Source: Clostridium sp. E02 (GTDB lineage: Bacteria > Bacillota > Clostridia > Lachnospirales > Lachnospiraceae). From it: DNA of 64,000 bases. The notes beneath the pieces were generated by a model, which was given only the letters and a program-made list of their open reading frames with translations, searched no databases and was not told the origin of the DNA. How positions within the stretch are numbered: the stretch's first letter is position 1; every line of letters begins with the position of its first letter. Below, piece after piece: positions 34,935-43,891 of this stretch. The position numbers and the translations under genes are program-made. The stretch is from the NCBI RefSeq assembly GCF_003833015.1, contig NZ_RJLQ01000005.1:124001-188000 (forward strand). Direction: 5' to 3'.

Positions 34935-35954
34935 ATGATCCGAGTTGGGGTAATCGGTTGCGGTAGTATAGGAAGGGTTCACGCAGGTATTTTAAAGGAT
35001 ATAAAAGAAGTGATACTTTGTGCGATGGTGGATCCGAAACTGGACCGGGCAGAAGAATTTAGCCAGGTGTATACAGAAAGGAAAGCAAATGTATATGGTT
35101 CGTTTGAGGCGATGGCAGAAAAAGAATCTCTTGATGTGGTTCACATCTGTACCCCTCATTCTAGTCATGTACCACTTGCAGTGGCAGCTTTAAAACTAGG
35201 AATGCATGTATTTATGGAAAAACCTCCTGCGATTAACAGAGAGCAGTTTCAAAGACTGTTGATCGAATCGAGACGATCCAGTGGCAGAGTGGGTATCTGC
35301 TTCCAGAATCGGTACAATGAAACCACTGAAAAGGTAACGGAACTTTTAAAAGCGGGGGTCATTGGAACCATAAAAGGTGGCAGAGTGTTCGTTACCTGGC
35401 ACCGGGACGCTTCCTATTACACAGAGAGCGGCTGGAGGGGGCAGAAAGAGACAGAAGGTGGAGGTGTTTTGATCAACCAATCCATCCATGCGCTGGATCT
35501 GCTTCTTGGCTGGCTTGGTAAACCAATCAGGACAGAAGCGTCTATGAGCAATCATCATCTAAAAGGGATTATTGAAGTAGAGGATACGTTTCACGGATAT
35601 ATGGAATTTACCCAGGGAAAAGATCCGGTTTCTGCTTGTTTCTATGCGACAACTGCTTATGCCGCAGATGCACCGGTTATGATTGAATTGGTAGGAGAGA
35701 ACGGTTTTATCCGTATCGAAGGGGAACAGCTGTGGTACCAGGGTGCAGAACAGACAGAGCCAGTCCTTTGGAAGTCATTAAAACGAATGGTACCGGGTAA
35801 ATCCTATTGGGGAAGTGGCCATCAGGCTTGTATTCGTGATTTTTATGAATGTCTGCAGACGGGGAAAGACTATAGAAACGATCTGGCTTCGGTTCAGACG
35901 ACATTTGACACCATGATGAATTTATATGAATCTGCAAGAAATGAGAGGGAGTAA
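34935..35954 (+). CDS. Gfo/Idh/MocA-family sugar or cyclitol dehydrogenase
   Basis: A 339-residue NAD(P)-dependent oxidoreductase. The Rossmann motif is GVIGCGSIGRVHA at residues 5-17; the EKPP motif after MHVFM holds the catalytic Lys; GGGVLINQSIHALDLL is the substrate-binding helix (Asp/His catalytic region). The ATG at 34935 follows AAAAGGGGA; the frame is open further upstream into the operator and is rejected. It is the first of three co-oriented genes. The substrate may be a uronate, cyclitol or rare sugar; nothing here decides. Confidence 0.86.
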   Translation: MIRVGVIGCGSIGRVHAGILKDIKEVILCAMVDPKLDRAEEFSQVYTERKANVYGSFEAMAEKESLDVVHICTPHSSHVPLAVAALKLGMHVFMEKPPAINREQFQRLLIESRRSSGRVGICFQNRYNETTEKVTELLKAGVIGTIKGGRVFVTWHRDASYYTESGWRGQKETEGGGVLINQSIHALDLLLGWLGKPIRTEASMSNHHLKGIIEVEDTFHGYMEFTQGKDPVSACFYATTAYAADAPVMIELVGENGFIRIEGEQLWYQGAEQTEPVLWKSLKRMVPGKSYWGSGHQACIRDFYECLQTGKDYRNDLASVQTTFDTMMNLYESARNERE

Positions 35955-35955
35955 G

Positions 35956-37110
35956 ATGGATACAGTAAAGCTAGGGATTATTGGAATTGGGAATATGGGA
36001 ACCAATCACGTAAAGAGCATTTTAGAAGGAAAGGTTCCGGAGCTTACAATCACTGCAGTGGCAGACCAAAATGAGAGCCGGAGAGCCTGGGGGAAAGAAC
36101 AGTTACCGGAATCTGTCGCGATTTTTACAGAGGGAAAAGATCTGATTGCGTCCGGTGCCTGTGAGGCTGTTTTAATCGCAGTTCCTCATTATCAGCATCC
36201 AGATCTTACAATTGATGCATTGGAACATGGACTTCATGTGTTGTGTGAAAAACCAGCAGGGGTTTATACCAAACAAGTGCGTGAGATGAATGATGTGGCA
36301 AAAAAATGTGACCGTGTATTTGCTATGATGTTTAACCAGAGAACAAACTGCATATACCGCAAGATGCATGAGATGGTAACTGGGGGGGAATTGGGTGCAA
36401 TTAAACGGGTCAACTGGATTGTAACGGATTGGTACCGCACCCAGTCTTACTATGATTCTGGAAGCTGGAGAGCCACCTGGGATGGAGAAGGCGGCGGTGT
36501 CTTATTAAACCAGTGTCCTCATAACATGGACTTACTACAGTGGATCTGTGGTATGCCAAGTAAGGTAATGGCTTTCTGTCACAATGGGAAGTGGCATGAC
36601 ATTGAGGTGGAGGATGACGTGACCGCATATCTGGAATATCCAAACGGAGCCACCGGAGTCTTTGTGACCACTACAGCCGATGCACCCGGAACCAACCGGT
36701 TTGAGATCACTCTGGAAATGGGGAAACTGGTATGTGAAAATGATAAATTAACGCTATATAAGCTTTCAGAGAATGAAAGGACGTTCTGTAAGACGGCGAA
36801 AGGTGGATTTGATACTCCTGAATGCACCATAACTGAGGTGGAAACCGATGGAATCAATGAACAGCATGTGGGAGTTATGAAGGCATTTGCAGGTACGATT
36901 CTTCACAATACCCCTCTGATTGCAGAAGGGCAAGAGGGCATATATGGTTTGACATTATCAAATGCCATGCATTTATCTAGTTGGTTAAAAAAAGAGATTG
37001 AGCTTCCGTTTGAGGAAGACTTGTTTTTAGAAGAACTGAACAAACGAAGAAAAACGTCTAGAAAAAAAGAGGGGTCTGGAGTGGTATTTGACACCAGTGG
37101 AAGCTACTAG
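35956..37110 (+). CDS. Gfo/Idh/MocA-family oxidoreductase, second copy
   Basis: A 384-residue paralogue of the preceding gene: LGIIGIGNMGTNHVKS for NAD(P), LCEKPAGVYTK with the catalytic Lys, and GGGVLLNQCPHNMDLLQW in the active site. It is longer because of a charged C-terminal extension (about 355-384). It starts 1 bp after the previous stop, so expression is coupled. Paired Gfo/Idh/MocA enzymes with a TIM-barrel isomerase often interconvert epimers by oxidation and reduction; that is inference here. Confidence 0.86.
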   Translation: MDTVKLGIIGIGNMGTNHVKSILEGKVPELTITAVADQNESRRAWGKEQLPESVAIFTEGKDLIASGACEAVLIAVPHYQHPDLTIDALEHGLHVLCEKPAGVYTKQVREMNDVAKKCDRVFAMMFNQRTNCIYRKMHEMVTGGELGAIKRVNWIVTDWYRTQSYYDSGSWRATWDGEGGGVLLNQCPHNMDLLQWICGMPSKVMAFCHNGKWHDIEVEDDVTAYLEYPNGATGVFVTTTADAPGTNRFEITLEMGKLVCENDKLTLYKLSENERTFCKTAKGGFDTPECTITEVETDGINEQHVGVMKAFAGTILHNTPLIAEGQEGIYGLTLSNAMHLSSWLKKEIELPFEEDLFLEELNKRRKTSRKKEGSGVVFDTSGSY

Positions 37111-37132
37111 GAGAAGAAAAGGAGACTTGATT

Positions 37133-37981
37133 ATGTGGGAAAATATAAAAATAACAGGATTTGCAGATGAGATAGATGGAGATTTGGGGATTCAGATACA
37201 GGGACTAAAAAAACTGGGAATTCATCACATGGAGATGCGGGGCGTGAATGGAAAAGGGCTTGTGGAGTATCCATTAAGCCAGGTGAAGGAATTTAAAAAA
37301 GAACTGGATTATAATGGAATCAGTATTTCTGCCCTAGGGTCACCAATTGGAAAAATTAAAATTACCGATGCGTTTGAACCTCATATGGAATTGTATAAGC
37401 ATACTGTAGAAATCGCTCATGAGATGGAAACTCCGAACATCCGCATGTTTAGCTTTTTCATGCCAGAAGGAGAAGCGTACACCCCTTATCGGGGGAAAGT
37501 GATGGAACAGCTTTCCCAGTTTGTGGATTATGCAAAGGTGAGTGATATCATACTGCTTCATGAGAATGAAAAGGGCATCTATGGAGATGTTGCAGACCGG
37601 TGTCTGGATCTAATGAAAGAATTTTATGGAGATCATTTCAAAGCGGTCTTTGATTTTGCAAACTTTGTACAGTGCAAGCAAGATACGAATCAGGCATACG
37701 AGATGTTAAAGCCTTACATCGCATATATCCACATCAAAGATGCAATCTGGGCAGATGGAACCGTTGTTCCGGCTGGTAAGGGCGATGGAAATGTGGATAA
37801 GATCCTTTCTATTTTAAAAGACAGTGGATATCATGGATTTTTGTCTTTGGAACCACATTTAAGTGATTTTGCAGGATTTGAGGCACTGGAACAACAGGGA
37901 GAAAAGAAGAAGAAAATGAGTGGAGAAGAATCGTTTACCATGGCTTATGAAGCACTTAGAACCATATTGGAAAAACTTTAA
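37133..37981 (+). CDS. Sugar-phosphate isomerase/epimerase-like TIM barrel
   Basis: A 282-residue xylose isomerase-like/AP endonuclease 2-type TIM barrel (FADEIDGDLGIQIQGLKKLG ... ILLHENEKGIYGD ... AVFDFANFVQ ... YIHIKDAIW ... LSLEPHL). Metal ligands Glu, Asp, His and Glu are plausibly in LHENEKG, FDFANF, HIKDA and LEPHL. GGAGA precedes the ATG at 37133. It completes the AraC-controlled operon and is followed by a terminator. Confidence 0.85.
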   Translation: MWENIKITGFADEIDGDLGIQIQGLKKLGIHHMEMRGVNGKGLVEYPLSQVKEFKKELDYNGISISALGSPIGKIKITDAFEPHMELYKHTVEIAHEMETPNIRMFSFFMPEGEAYTPYRGKVMEQLSQFVDYAKVSDIILLHENEKGIYGDVADRCLDLMKEFYGDHFKAVFDFANFVQCKQDTNQAYEMLKPYIAYIHIKDAIWADGTVVPAGKGDGNVDKILSILKDSGYHGFLSLEPHLSDFAGFEALEQQGEKKKKMSGEESFTMAYEALRTILEKL

Positions 37982-38000
37982 CACTCTCACAATGGGAAAA

Positions 38001-38039
38001 GCAGGTAAGTCTCGAAAACGGGACTCACCTGCTTTTTTT
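38001..38039 (+). terminator. Terminator after the isomerase gene
   Basis: GCAGGTAAGTC (38001-38011) pairs with GACTCACCTGC (38022-38032) with one mismatch, followed by seven T. It abuts the stop of the convergent YesN-type gene and could serve both strands weakly. Confidence 0.92.
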
Positions 38040-39564
38040 AATCCCCCCCGTTGATCATTTTTATGTATGCACTTGGGGTCATTTTTGTATTCTTTTTAAA
38101 TATCTGACTGAAGTACTGTGGATTGTTTCCACATCCTATTTTTTCTGCGATCCATTGAATGGATTCCGTATGTCCCTCCTCCATCAGTTTTTTTGCTTTT
38201 TGAATGCGTTGTGTGGTTAAGTAAATGGAGAATTTTTGTTTCGTTTCCTTCACAAATCGTGCACTGACGTAGTCTACATTCATAAATAAGTAATTTTCTG
38301 CAATCCATTTTAGAGTCAGGTTTGGATTATTTAAGTTAGATCCTACATATTGCATGACTTTCTCAATAAAGGGGCTGTAGGTTTTTCCATTTTCTCCTGT
38401 GTTTTCCGACACTTTTTCAATGGCCTCCATTAGCATCCCCCGAATGGATGGCGCTTCGGTCTGTTCATTTAACTTTAGCAGGTACTCCGTGCCCTCTACG
38501 GAGGTACCGTAATGATTCCCAGTGGTGAATTGGATTACCATACGAGAACCTGCCTGTTTTAAAAATTCCGGATTGCTGATCCCATCTAAGGTGTGCTTTA
38601 ATTCCTCGATAATATGTGTCCGTTCCTCTTTTGCCGGCTCCATGATCTTAGAGGTAAGCTGTTTAATCTTTGTCATTAAATTTTTGTAGTTGCAGATAGG
38701 AACGGGATGAAGTCCGTTCATAAAATATATAATTCCGTATCGTTTGATCTTTCCAATGAGAATTTCTATGAGCTTTGCAAGATTTTGACAGGTGTTTCTT
38801 CGATATTCATATGCTGTCTTCGTTTCCGTACTTGAAAGCTTGTTTATAAACGCATCTAAATTGTCATAGGAAACTTGATGGCTTTCAAAGAACAGGATCA
38901 GAGTGTTCTTTACATACAGGCTATAAAGAGAGATTCCAGGTGCACTGTTTCTTAAATAGTCTTTAATACGTCTAAGAACAGAGGTTAATGCTTCTTCTTC
39001 CACATAGTGAAGATAACACAGTTCATAACCGGTGTTGAAAAAATCCATAAAACCAGAATAAGAGTCCCAAGAAGGGTGGGGGGATCCGTCTAAAAATAGT
39101 TGTTCGGTTATCATATTCTCCAAAATGCTGTGATGTAGATTCTCAGTCAAAGCCTTTTGCCGATTCTGTAAATCTTGAAAGGCACGACGGTGATAATATT
39201 CCTGAATGACATCTTTCATACTGTCGATAATCTGTGCTTCGTTGCTTGGCTTTAAAAGATAGTGATGAACCCGGTACTTCATGGCCTGTTTGGCATATTC
39301 AAATTCTCCAAATCCAGAAAGTATAATAAACTGAATGTCCATATCCGTTTGTGAGATTCTCTCCACCAGTTCCAGACCAGAGATTCCAGGCATCCGGATA
39401 TCCGTTAGTACGATGTCCGGGGATTCGTCTAGAATCATGTTGTAGGCTTCGATTCCGTCCCCACAGGTTCCAATCAGATCAATTCCAAGACTGTTCCAGT
39501 CAATAAGCGAAGATATGGATTCCCGGATCATTCGCTCGTCATCTGCTATGATGAGTTTAAGCAT
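38038..39564 (-). CDS. YesN-type response regulator (receiver plus AraC DNA-binding domain)
   Basis: A 508-residue regulator. The receiver domain (1-120) has phospho-acceptor Asp55 (IVLTDIRMPG); a long middle region of unknown fold (about 130-395) follows; the C-terminal AraC helix-turn-helix pair (about 405-505) includes TLKWIAENYLFMNVDYVSARF and IQWIAEKIGCGNNPQYFSQIF. It is translationally coupled to its kinase (8-bp overlap) and diverges from the sugar ABC operon, which it likely activates via the direct repeats at 41417-41448. Confidence 0.93.
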   Translation of the reverse strand: MLKLIIADDERMIRESISSLIDWNSLGIDLIGTCGDGIEAYNMILDESPDIVLTDIRMPGISGLELVERISQTDMDIQFIILSGFGEFEYAKQAMKYRVHHYLLKPSNEAQIIDSMKDVIQEYYHRRAFQDLQNRQKALTENLHHSILENMITEQLFLDGSPHPSWDSYSGFMDFFNTGYELCYLHYVEEEALTSVLRRIKDYLRNSAPGISLYSLYVKNTLILFFESHQVSYDNLDAFINKLSSTETKTAYEYRRNTCQNLAKLIEILIGKIKRYGIIYFMNGLHPVPICNYKNLMTKIKQLTSKIMEPAKEERTHIIEELKHTLDGISNPEFLKQAGSRMVIQFTTGNHYGTSVEGTEYLLKLNEQTEAPSIRGMLMEAIEKVSENTGENGKTYSPFIEKVMQYVGSNLNNPNLTLKWIAENYLFMNVDYVSARFVKETKQKFSIYLTTQRIQKAKKLMEEGHTESIQWIAEKIGCGNNPQYFSQIFKKNTKMTPSAYIKMINGGD

Positions 39565-41314
39565 AAAAGTCCTCCATTCCTCTTAAAGGGAAGGCAAGCC
39601 TTGCCACTGCCTGATCGTTTTCGTTATAGAGTGTGAGCCCAAACGCTTCCCCGTAAGTAAGATTCATTCTTTCAAGTATATTTAACAACCCGATTCCAAA
39701 GCCATGTGTGGGAATTTGATTGGTCTTTAGTTTTTCAAGAAGGTCATCCTCAAAGACAGAACCATTGTTCTTTACATAGATAAAAAGTGTCGTATCGTCG
39801 CATTCTGCCAGTATCAGAATCTGACAGCCCTCCGTGTTTTCCTCTAGCCCGTACCGGATTGAATTTTCCACCAATGGTTGAAGCGTAAGTTTTAACACCA
39901 TGCAGGAAAGAAGGCTTTCCTTTGCCTCTATTTTATAGTCCAATCGATCCTCATACCGATATTTTTGAATGGTCATGTAGCACCTAATTAGCTCCAATTC
40001 CCGTTTTAAACAAACTTCTTTGTTGGCTTGATCCAGTGTGATTCTTAACAGAGTTCCTAAGTTTTCTGCCATGGATGAGATGTCAGCCGCTCCCACGGAT
40101 TTTGCCCGCCAGTTGATTGATTCCAGCGTGTTGTATAGAAAATGTGGATTGATCTGATTCTCCAGGGCCTTAAGCTGGGCCTCTTTTTTTAATATTTCAT
40201 TTAAGTAATTGGTACGGATTAACTGATTTACATTTTCCACCATCTGGTCAAAACGGGTATGTAAAATACCCAGTTCATCCGTTCGCCCCGTATAATCGTA
40301 GGGAACTGTGGGGTCGCTGTCTTGTCCTTCGGCAAAATTCTGCATCTTGTCTAGAAGATAGTTAAAATGTTTCAATATGGAATTGATGAGAGCGGTTGAA
40401 AGCGCAAGGGCGGTCAAAATAGCGGCAGCTGTTAAGAAAATACACAATTTTAAGGTGTCACGGAGAGAGGAATTGATCTTATCATAAGGGATGAGACAGA
40501 CATAATCCCAGGGGAAGTCAGATAAGCCTCCTTTTACATAAAAATAAGCCTTGTTTTCATAGTCAAGCACCCCATATCTAGAGTTTAATCGTTCCTTTAA
40601 TTCAGTCGTGGCGTTTTCGGTGATACCAGAAGAATTGTAGATGAAATTCCCCTGATCCAGAAGAATATAATTGGCTTCTTCATAAAGAAGGTTGGAGTCA
40701 ATGGAGGTATTCATTAACTTTTTCATATCAATATTTACAATTAAATTCCCCACAGAATCCAACTTAAGAAATTGGCTTCGTCGGATGTTTTTTACTAAGA
40801 AAAGTCCGTAATCGTCGCTATAATCGGTGATCCATATGGTTTTTCCCTTAGCCGCTTCTGCTTTTTTAATGAGATCTTTTTGTACCGAATCTGGAAGCTT
40901 GTCCCCATTCATAATATGCGTATGAATGGAATTATTCCCTTGAAACAAGCGCATGTTTTTGATGCTGTTCTTCTGGAAATTAAAATAGTACTCATTCAAA
41001 GTGGTGTAAATGCTTTTATAAGCGACGGTATGTATCTGGCCACGGGGTGTATCCTTTAAAATTCCAAGGTTTTTCTGCATGGCATTATCCGCAAGGAGCA
41101 TATCCGCCATGATACGAACATTGCCCAAACGGTTTTCCAATTCTTTGGAAGAGATGGATAAGGAAGCTGCTACTGCTTGGTATAGAACCTTTTGATGGGC
41201 AAGTGCGGTTAAGTGTATGCTGATTTGAGAGGCAGCGGCAAGTAAAAATACACAAAGGAACACAATGGCTTCAATCTTCTTTTTTAATGTAAGATTTCGA
41301 ATGAATGATTTCAT
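39557..41314 (-). CDS. YesM-type sensor histidine kinase
   Basis: A 585-residue kinase of the LytS/YesM type. Membrane helices at about 15-34 and 286-310 enclose an extracellular dCache-like sensor of about 250 residues. HAMP follows (about 310-365). The H-box QINPHFLYNTLESINW gives phospho-acceptor His391; the ATP domain has VENSIRYGLEE and a degenerate GFGIGLLNILERM G2 box. Such kinases sense sugars or a ligand-loaded binding protein; here the divergent ABC binding protein is the likely partner. Confidence 0.92.
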   Translation of the reverse strand: MKSFIRNLTLKKKIEAIVFLCVFLLAAASQISIHLTALAHQKVLYQAVAASLSISSKELENRLGNVRIMADMLLADNAMQKNLGILKDTPRGQIHTVAYKSIYTTLNEYYFNFQKNSIKNMRLFQGNNSIHTHIMNGDKLPDSVQKDLIKKAEAAKGKTIWITDYSDDYGLFLVKNIRRSQFLKLDSVGNLIVNIDMKKLMNTSIDSNLLYEEANYILLDQGNFIYNSSGITENATTELKERLNSRYGVLDYENKAYFYVKGGLSDFPWDYVCLIPYDKINSSLRDTLKLCIFLTAAAILTALALSTALINSILKHFNYLLDKMQNFAEGQDSDPTVPYDYTGRTDELGILHTRFDQMVENVNQLIRTNYLNEILKKEAQLKALENQINPHFLYNTLESINWRAKSVGAADISSMAENLGTLLRITLDQANKEVCLKRELELIRCYMTIQKYRYEDRLDYKIEAKESLLSCMVLKLTLQPLVENSIRYGLEENTEGCQILILAECDDTTLFIYVKNNGSVFEDDLLEKLKTNQIPTHGFGIGLLNILERMNLTYGEAFGLTLYNENDQAVARLAFPLRGMEDFYA

Positions 41315-41416
41315 AATGGCTCCTTATCTGGTAAGCAGTAGGTTCTACCAAGATTATATAAAAAATACTGCAAGAATACAACTATAAAACAATTAAATTA
41401 TACATAATAGACAAAA

Positions 41417-41448
41417 AACACGGTTTTTTCCACATAGAACACGGTTTT
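41417..41448 (+). promoter_or_regulatory. Direct-repeat operator for the YesN-type activator
   Basis: AACACGGTTTT occurs at 41417-41427 and again at 41438-41448, exactly 21 bp apart (two helical turns), ending 6 bp before the -35. Tandem direct repeats adjoining the -35 are the classic arrangement for AraC-type activators. Confidence 0.6.
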
Positions 41449-41453
41449 AAACA

Positions 41454-41482
41454 TTTACTGGAAGAATGTAGAAACGTATAAT
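41454..41482 (+). promoter_or_regulatory. Promoter of the sugar ABC transporter/GH28 operon
   Basis: TTTACT at 41454-41459 and TATAAT at 41477-41482, 17 bp apart, immediately downstream of the direct repeats and 44 bp before the binding-protein ATG. Confidence 0.72.
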
Positions 41483-41525
41483 GAAATTACCTAAGATGAG
41501 CAATGCAAATAAGGAGGAAAGTATT

Positions 41526-42893
41526 ATGAAGAAAAAGATTGCATTACTGTTATCCTGTTGTATGGCTGCCGCTTCATTGGCAGGTTGTGGGGGGAGTTCC
41601 ACATCTTCAACCACCAAAGCAGAAGTGTCTGCAGATTCAGAAACAACCACTGGAGAGGCGACGAAAGAAGCAAAAACCGATGATGGTGGAGCAAAACTTA
41701 CTATGAGTTGGTGGGGGAATCAGGTTCGAAACGAGCGGACGCAGCAGGCGCTTGATCTTTACACGGAACAAAATCCAGATATTACCATTGAGGGGCAGTT
41801 TTCAGAGTGGTCTGATTACTGGAATAAGCTGGCAACGTCTGCAGCCGGTCAGTCACTTCCCGATCTGTTGCAGATGGATTATATGTACATCGATCAATAT
41901 GTTAAGAATGGGCTTTTGGTTGACTTAAAACCATATATCGAAGATGGATCTTTAGATGTATCCAATATCTCCGATAACATTATGGCCTCTGGAACCATTG
42001 ATGGTGGAGTCTATGCCATATGTGGAGGAATTAACTCTCCTGCTATGATGTATAACAAAACCCTTCTTGATGAGAATGGTATCACCATAAAAGACAATAT
42101 GACCGTAGATGAATTTGAAGAGGTATGCCGGGAAGTTTATAAGAAAACTGGTTATAAAACTTCCATTGTATACGGAACGGCTCAGTCTTATTTAGATTAC
42201 TTTATGAGAGCCAACGACGTGGTGCTATTTGATGGGGATAAGATAGGTGGAAAACAGGAAGATTATGTTCCATTCTTTGAGATGTATACCAAAGGCTTAA
42301 AAGAGGAATGGCTGATTGATCCAGGCGTATTTGCAGAGATCTCCATTGGTTCCGTGGAACAGGATCCTCTGGTTTATGGATCAAGTCCAGAAACCATGTC
42401 TTGGTGTGCGTTTGCAAATTCCAACCAGTTGACCGCTGTACAGAATGCAGCCCCAGAAGGCGTTACCGTAGGAATGACCACTTGGCCTTCTCCAGATCCC
42501 AAAAAATCCAATTACCTAAAGTCTAGTATGTTTTTCTCCATTGGTGCTCATACCCAGAATACAGATCAGGCAGTAAAAATATTAAACTATTTGATTAATT
42601 CTAGCGATGCCAACAATATTTTACTTGGAGAGAGAGGGGTTCCAGCCTCTAGCGTGATTGCAGAAGAGTTGTCTCCCAAGATGGATGACTTAAACCAACA
42701 GATCATTCATTATATCAATGATGTGGTGACACCAAATAGTTCACCCATTAATCCGCCTCAGCCGGATGGAGCCAGCGAGGTATTTAATCTCTTAAATCAG
42801 ATTCAGGAACAGCTCTGTTACGGTGGTTACGATGCAGAGACAGCCGCAGATGAATTCTTTAATAGTGCCAACAAAATTATGAGTGAAAAATAA
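41526..42893 (+). CDS. Sugar ABC transporter substrate-binding lipoprotein
   Basis: A 455-residue family 1 extracellular solute-binding protein. The lipobox LAGC (Cys about 22) marks lipid anchoring; a Ser/Thr-rich linker follows. The mature protein has the SBP_bac_1 pattern (MSWWGNQVRNERTQQALDLY, then DLLQMDYMYIDQY). AAGGAGG precedes the ATG at 41526. It is the first gene of an importer that ends with a GH28 enzyme, so a pectic oligosaccharide or galacturonide is the likely ligand. It is under the likely control of the divergent YesM/YesN pair. Confidence 0.93.
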   Translation: MKKKIALLLSCCMAAASLAGCGGSSTSSTTKAEVSADSETTTGEATKEAKTDDGGAKLTMSWWGNQVRNERTQQALDLYTEQNPDITIEGQFSEWSDYWNKLATSAAGQSLPDLLQMDYMYIDQYVKNGLLVDLKPYIEDGSLDVSNISDNIMASGTIDGGVYAICGGINSPAMMYNKTLLDENGITIKDNMTVDEFEEVCREVYKKTGYKTSIVYGTAQSYLDYFMRANDVVLFDGDKIGGKQEDYVPFFEMYTKGLKEEWLIDPGVFAEISIGSVEQDPLVYGSSPETMSWCAFANSNQLTAVQNAAPEGVTVGMTTWPSPDPKKSNYLKSSMFFSIGAHTQNTDQAVKILNYLINSSDANNILLGERGVPASSVIAEELSPKMDDLNQQIIHYINDVVTPNSSPINPPQPDGASEVFNLLNQIQEQLCYGGYDAETAADEFFNSANKIMSEK

Positions 42894-42902
42894 TCCATAA
42901 TT

Positions 42903-42932
42903 CAATGGGGCGGAGCTTGCTCTGCCCCATTG
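42903..42932 (+). other. Strong hairpin after the binding-protein gene
   Basis: CAATGGGGCGGAGC (42903-42916) pairs with GCTCTGCCCCATTG (42919-42932) with one mismatch; only four T follow after a G. It sits between the binding protein and the permeases. Such structures commonly raise binding-protein mRNA above permease mRNA by protection or partial termination. Confidence 0.8.
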
Positions 42933-42974
42933 TTTTGACAGAATCCGATTATGACGTGAATGGAGAGGGTGTAT

Positions 42975-43886
42975 ATGAAAGAAAAAAAGAGAGAACGAAT
43001 CAGACGATTTATGAATAAAGAAAGTACGGCCGGTATTGTATTCAGCCTTCCGTTTACCATAGGATTTTTACTATTCATGGTGGTACCTATGGGACTTTCT
43101 CTTTATTATTCGTTCTGTGATTATAATATACTTGCACCGCCGGTTTTTGTGGGGGTGAAAAACTATGTTAAGATGTTTACCGATGATGCAGTGTTTTTTA
43201 AATCCATATGGGTCACGTTCTATTTTGCCTTGGTTTCTGTTCCTCTCCGGCTCATATTTGCTCTTATCGTAGCATTAATCCTGTTTAAAACCACAAGAGC
43301 AACTGGATTTTATCGTGCAGCCTACTATCTTCCGTCGATCATTGGTGGATCTGTGGCAGTTGCAATCTTATGGAAGCGAATGTTTGCAACCGATGGAGTC
43401 ATAAATCAATTGCTGCGTTTGATTGGAATTCCCACCAGTTTTTCTTGGCTTGGGAACGTACATACAGCCATTTGGACCTTGATCATACTTGCAGTTTGGC
43501 AGTTTGGTTCCTCTATGTTGATCTTTTTGTCATCCTTAAAACAGATTCCGGTAACGCTTTATGAAGCGGCGAGGGTTGATGGTGCTGGCAAGGTTGCCCG
43601 TTTTTTCAGAATTACCCTTCCCCTTTTGACTCCGACGATCTTTTTTAATCTGGTGATGCAGATGATCAATGGGTTTCTTGCGTTTACCCAGTGCTTTATC
43701 ATAACGCAGGGCAAGCCGTTAAACTCTACGTTGTTCTATACGGTGTACATGTATCAACAGTCATTTGAATTTTACAATACCGGGTATGGAGCTGCGCTGG
43801 CATGGGTTATGCTGGGGATCATAGGAATTATTACCCTGATTTTATTTGCAACCAGAAGATTCTGGGTTTATACGGAAGGAGTGTAG
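42975..43886 (+). CDS. Sugar ABC transporter permease, MalF type
   Basis: A 303-residue inner-membrane permease with six predicted helices. The EAA loop for the ATPase is YEAARVDGAGKVARFFRITLP. A basic N-terminal stretch precedes the first helix. The ATG at 42975 has GGAGAGGG at the proper distance; an ATG at 42960 lies before that site. The ATPase for this importer is not in the window, which is common for family 1 sugar importers that share an MsmK-type ATPase. Confidence 0.92.
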   Translation: MKEKKRERIRRFMNKESTAGIVFSLPFTIGFLLFMVVPMGLSLYYSFCDYNILAPPVFVGVKNYVKMFTDDAVFFKSIWVTFYFALVSVPLRLIFALIVALILFKTTRATGFYRAAYYLPSIIGGSVAVAILWKRMFATDGVINQLLRLIGIPTSFSWLGNVHTAIWTLIILAVWQFGSSMLIFLSSLKQIPVTLYEAARVDGAGKVARFFRITLPLLTPTIFFNLVMQMINGFLAFTQCFIITQGKPLNSTLFYTVYMYQQSFEFYNTGYGAALAWVMLGIIGIITLILFATRRFWVYTEGV

Positions 43887-43891
43887 ATCAT

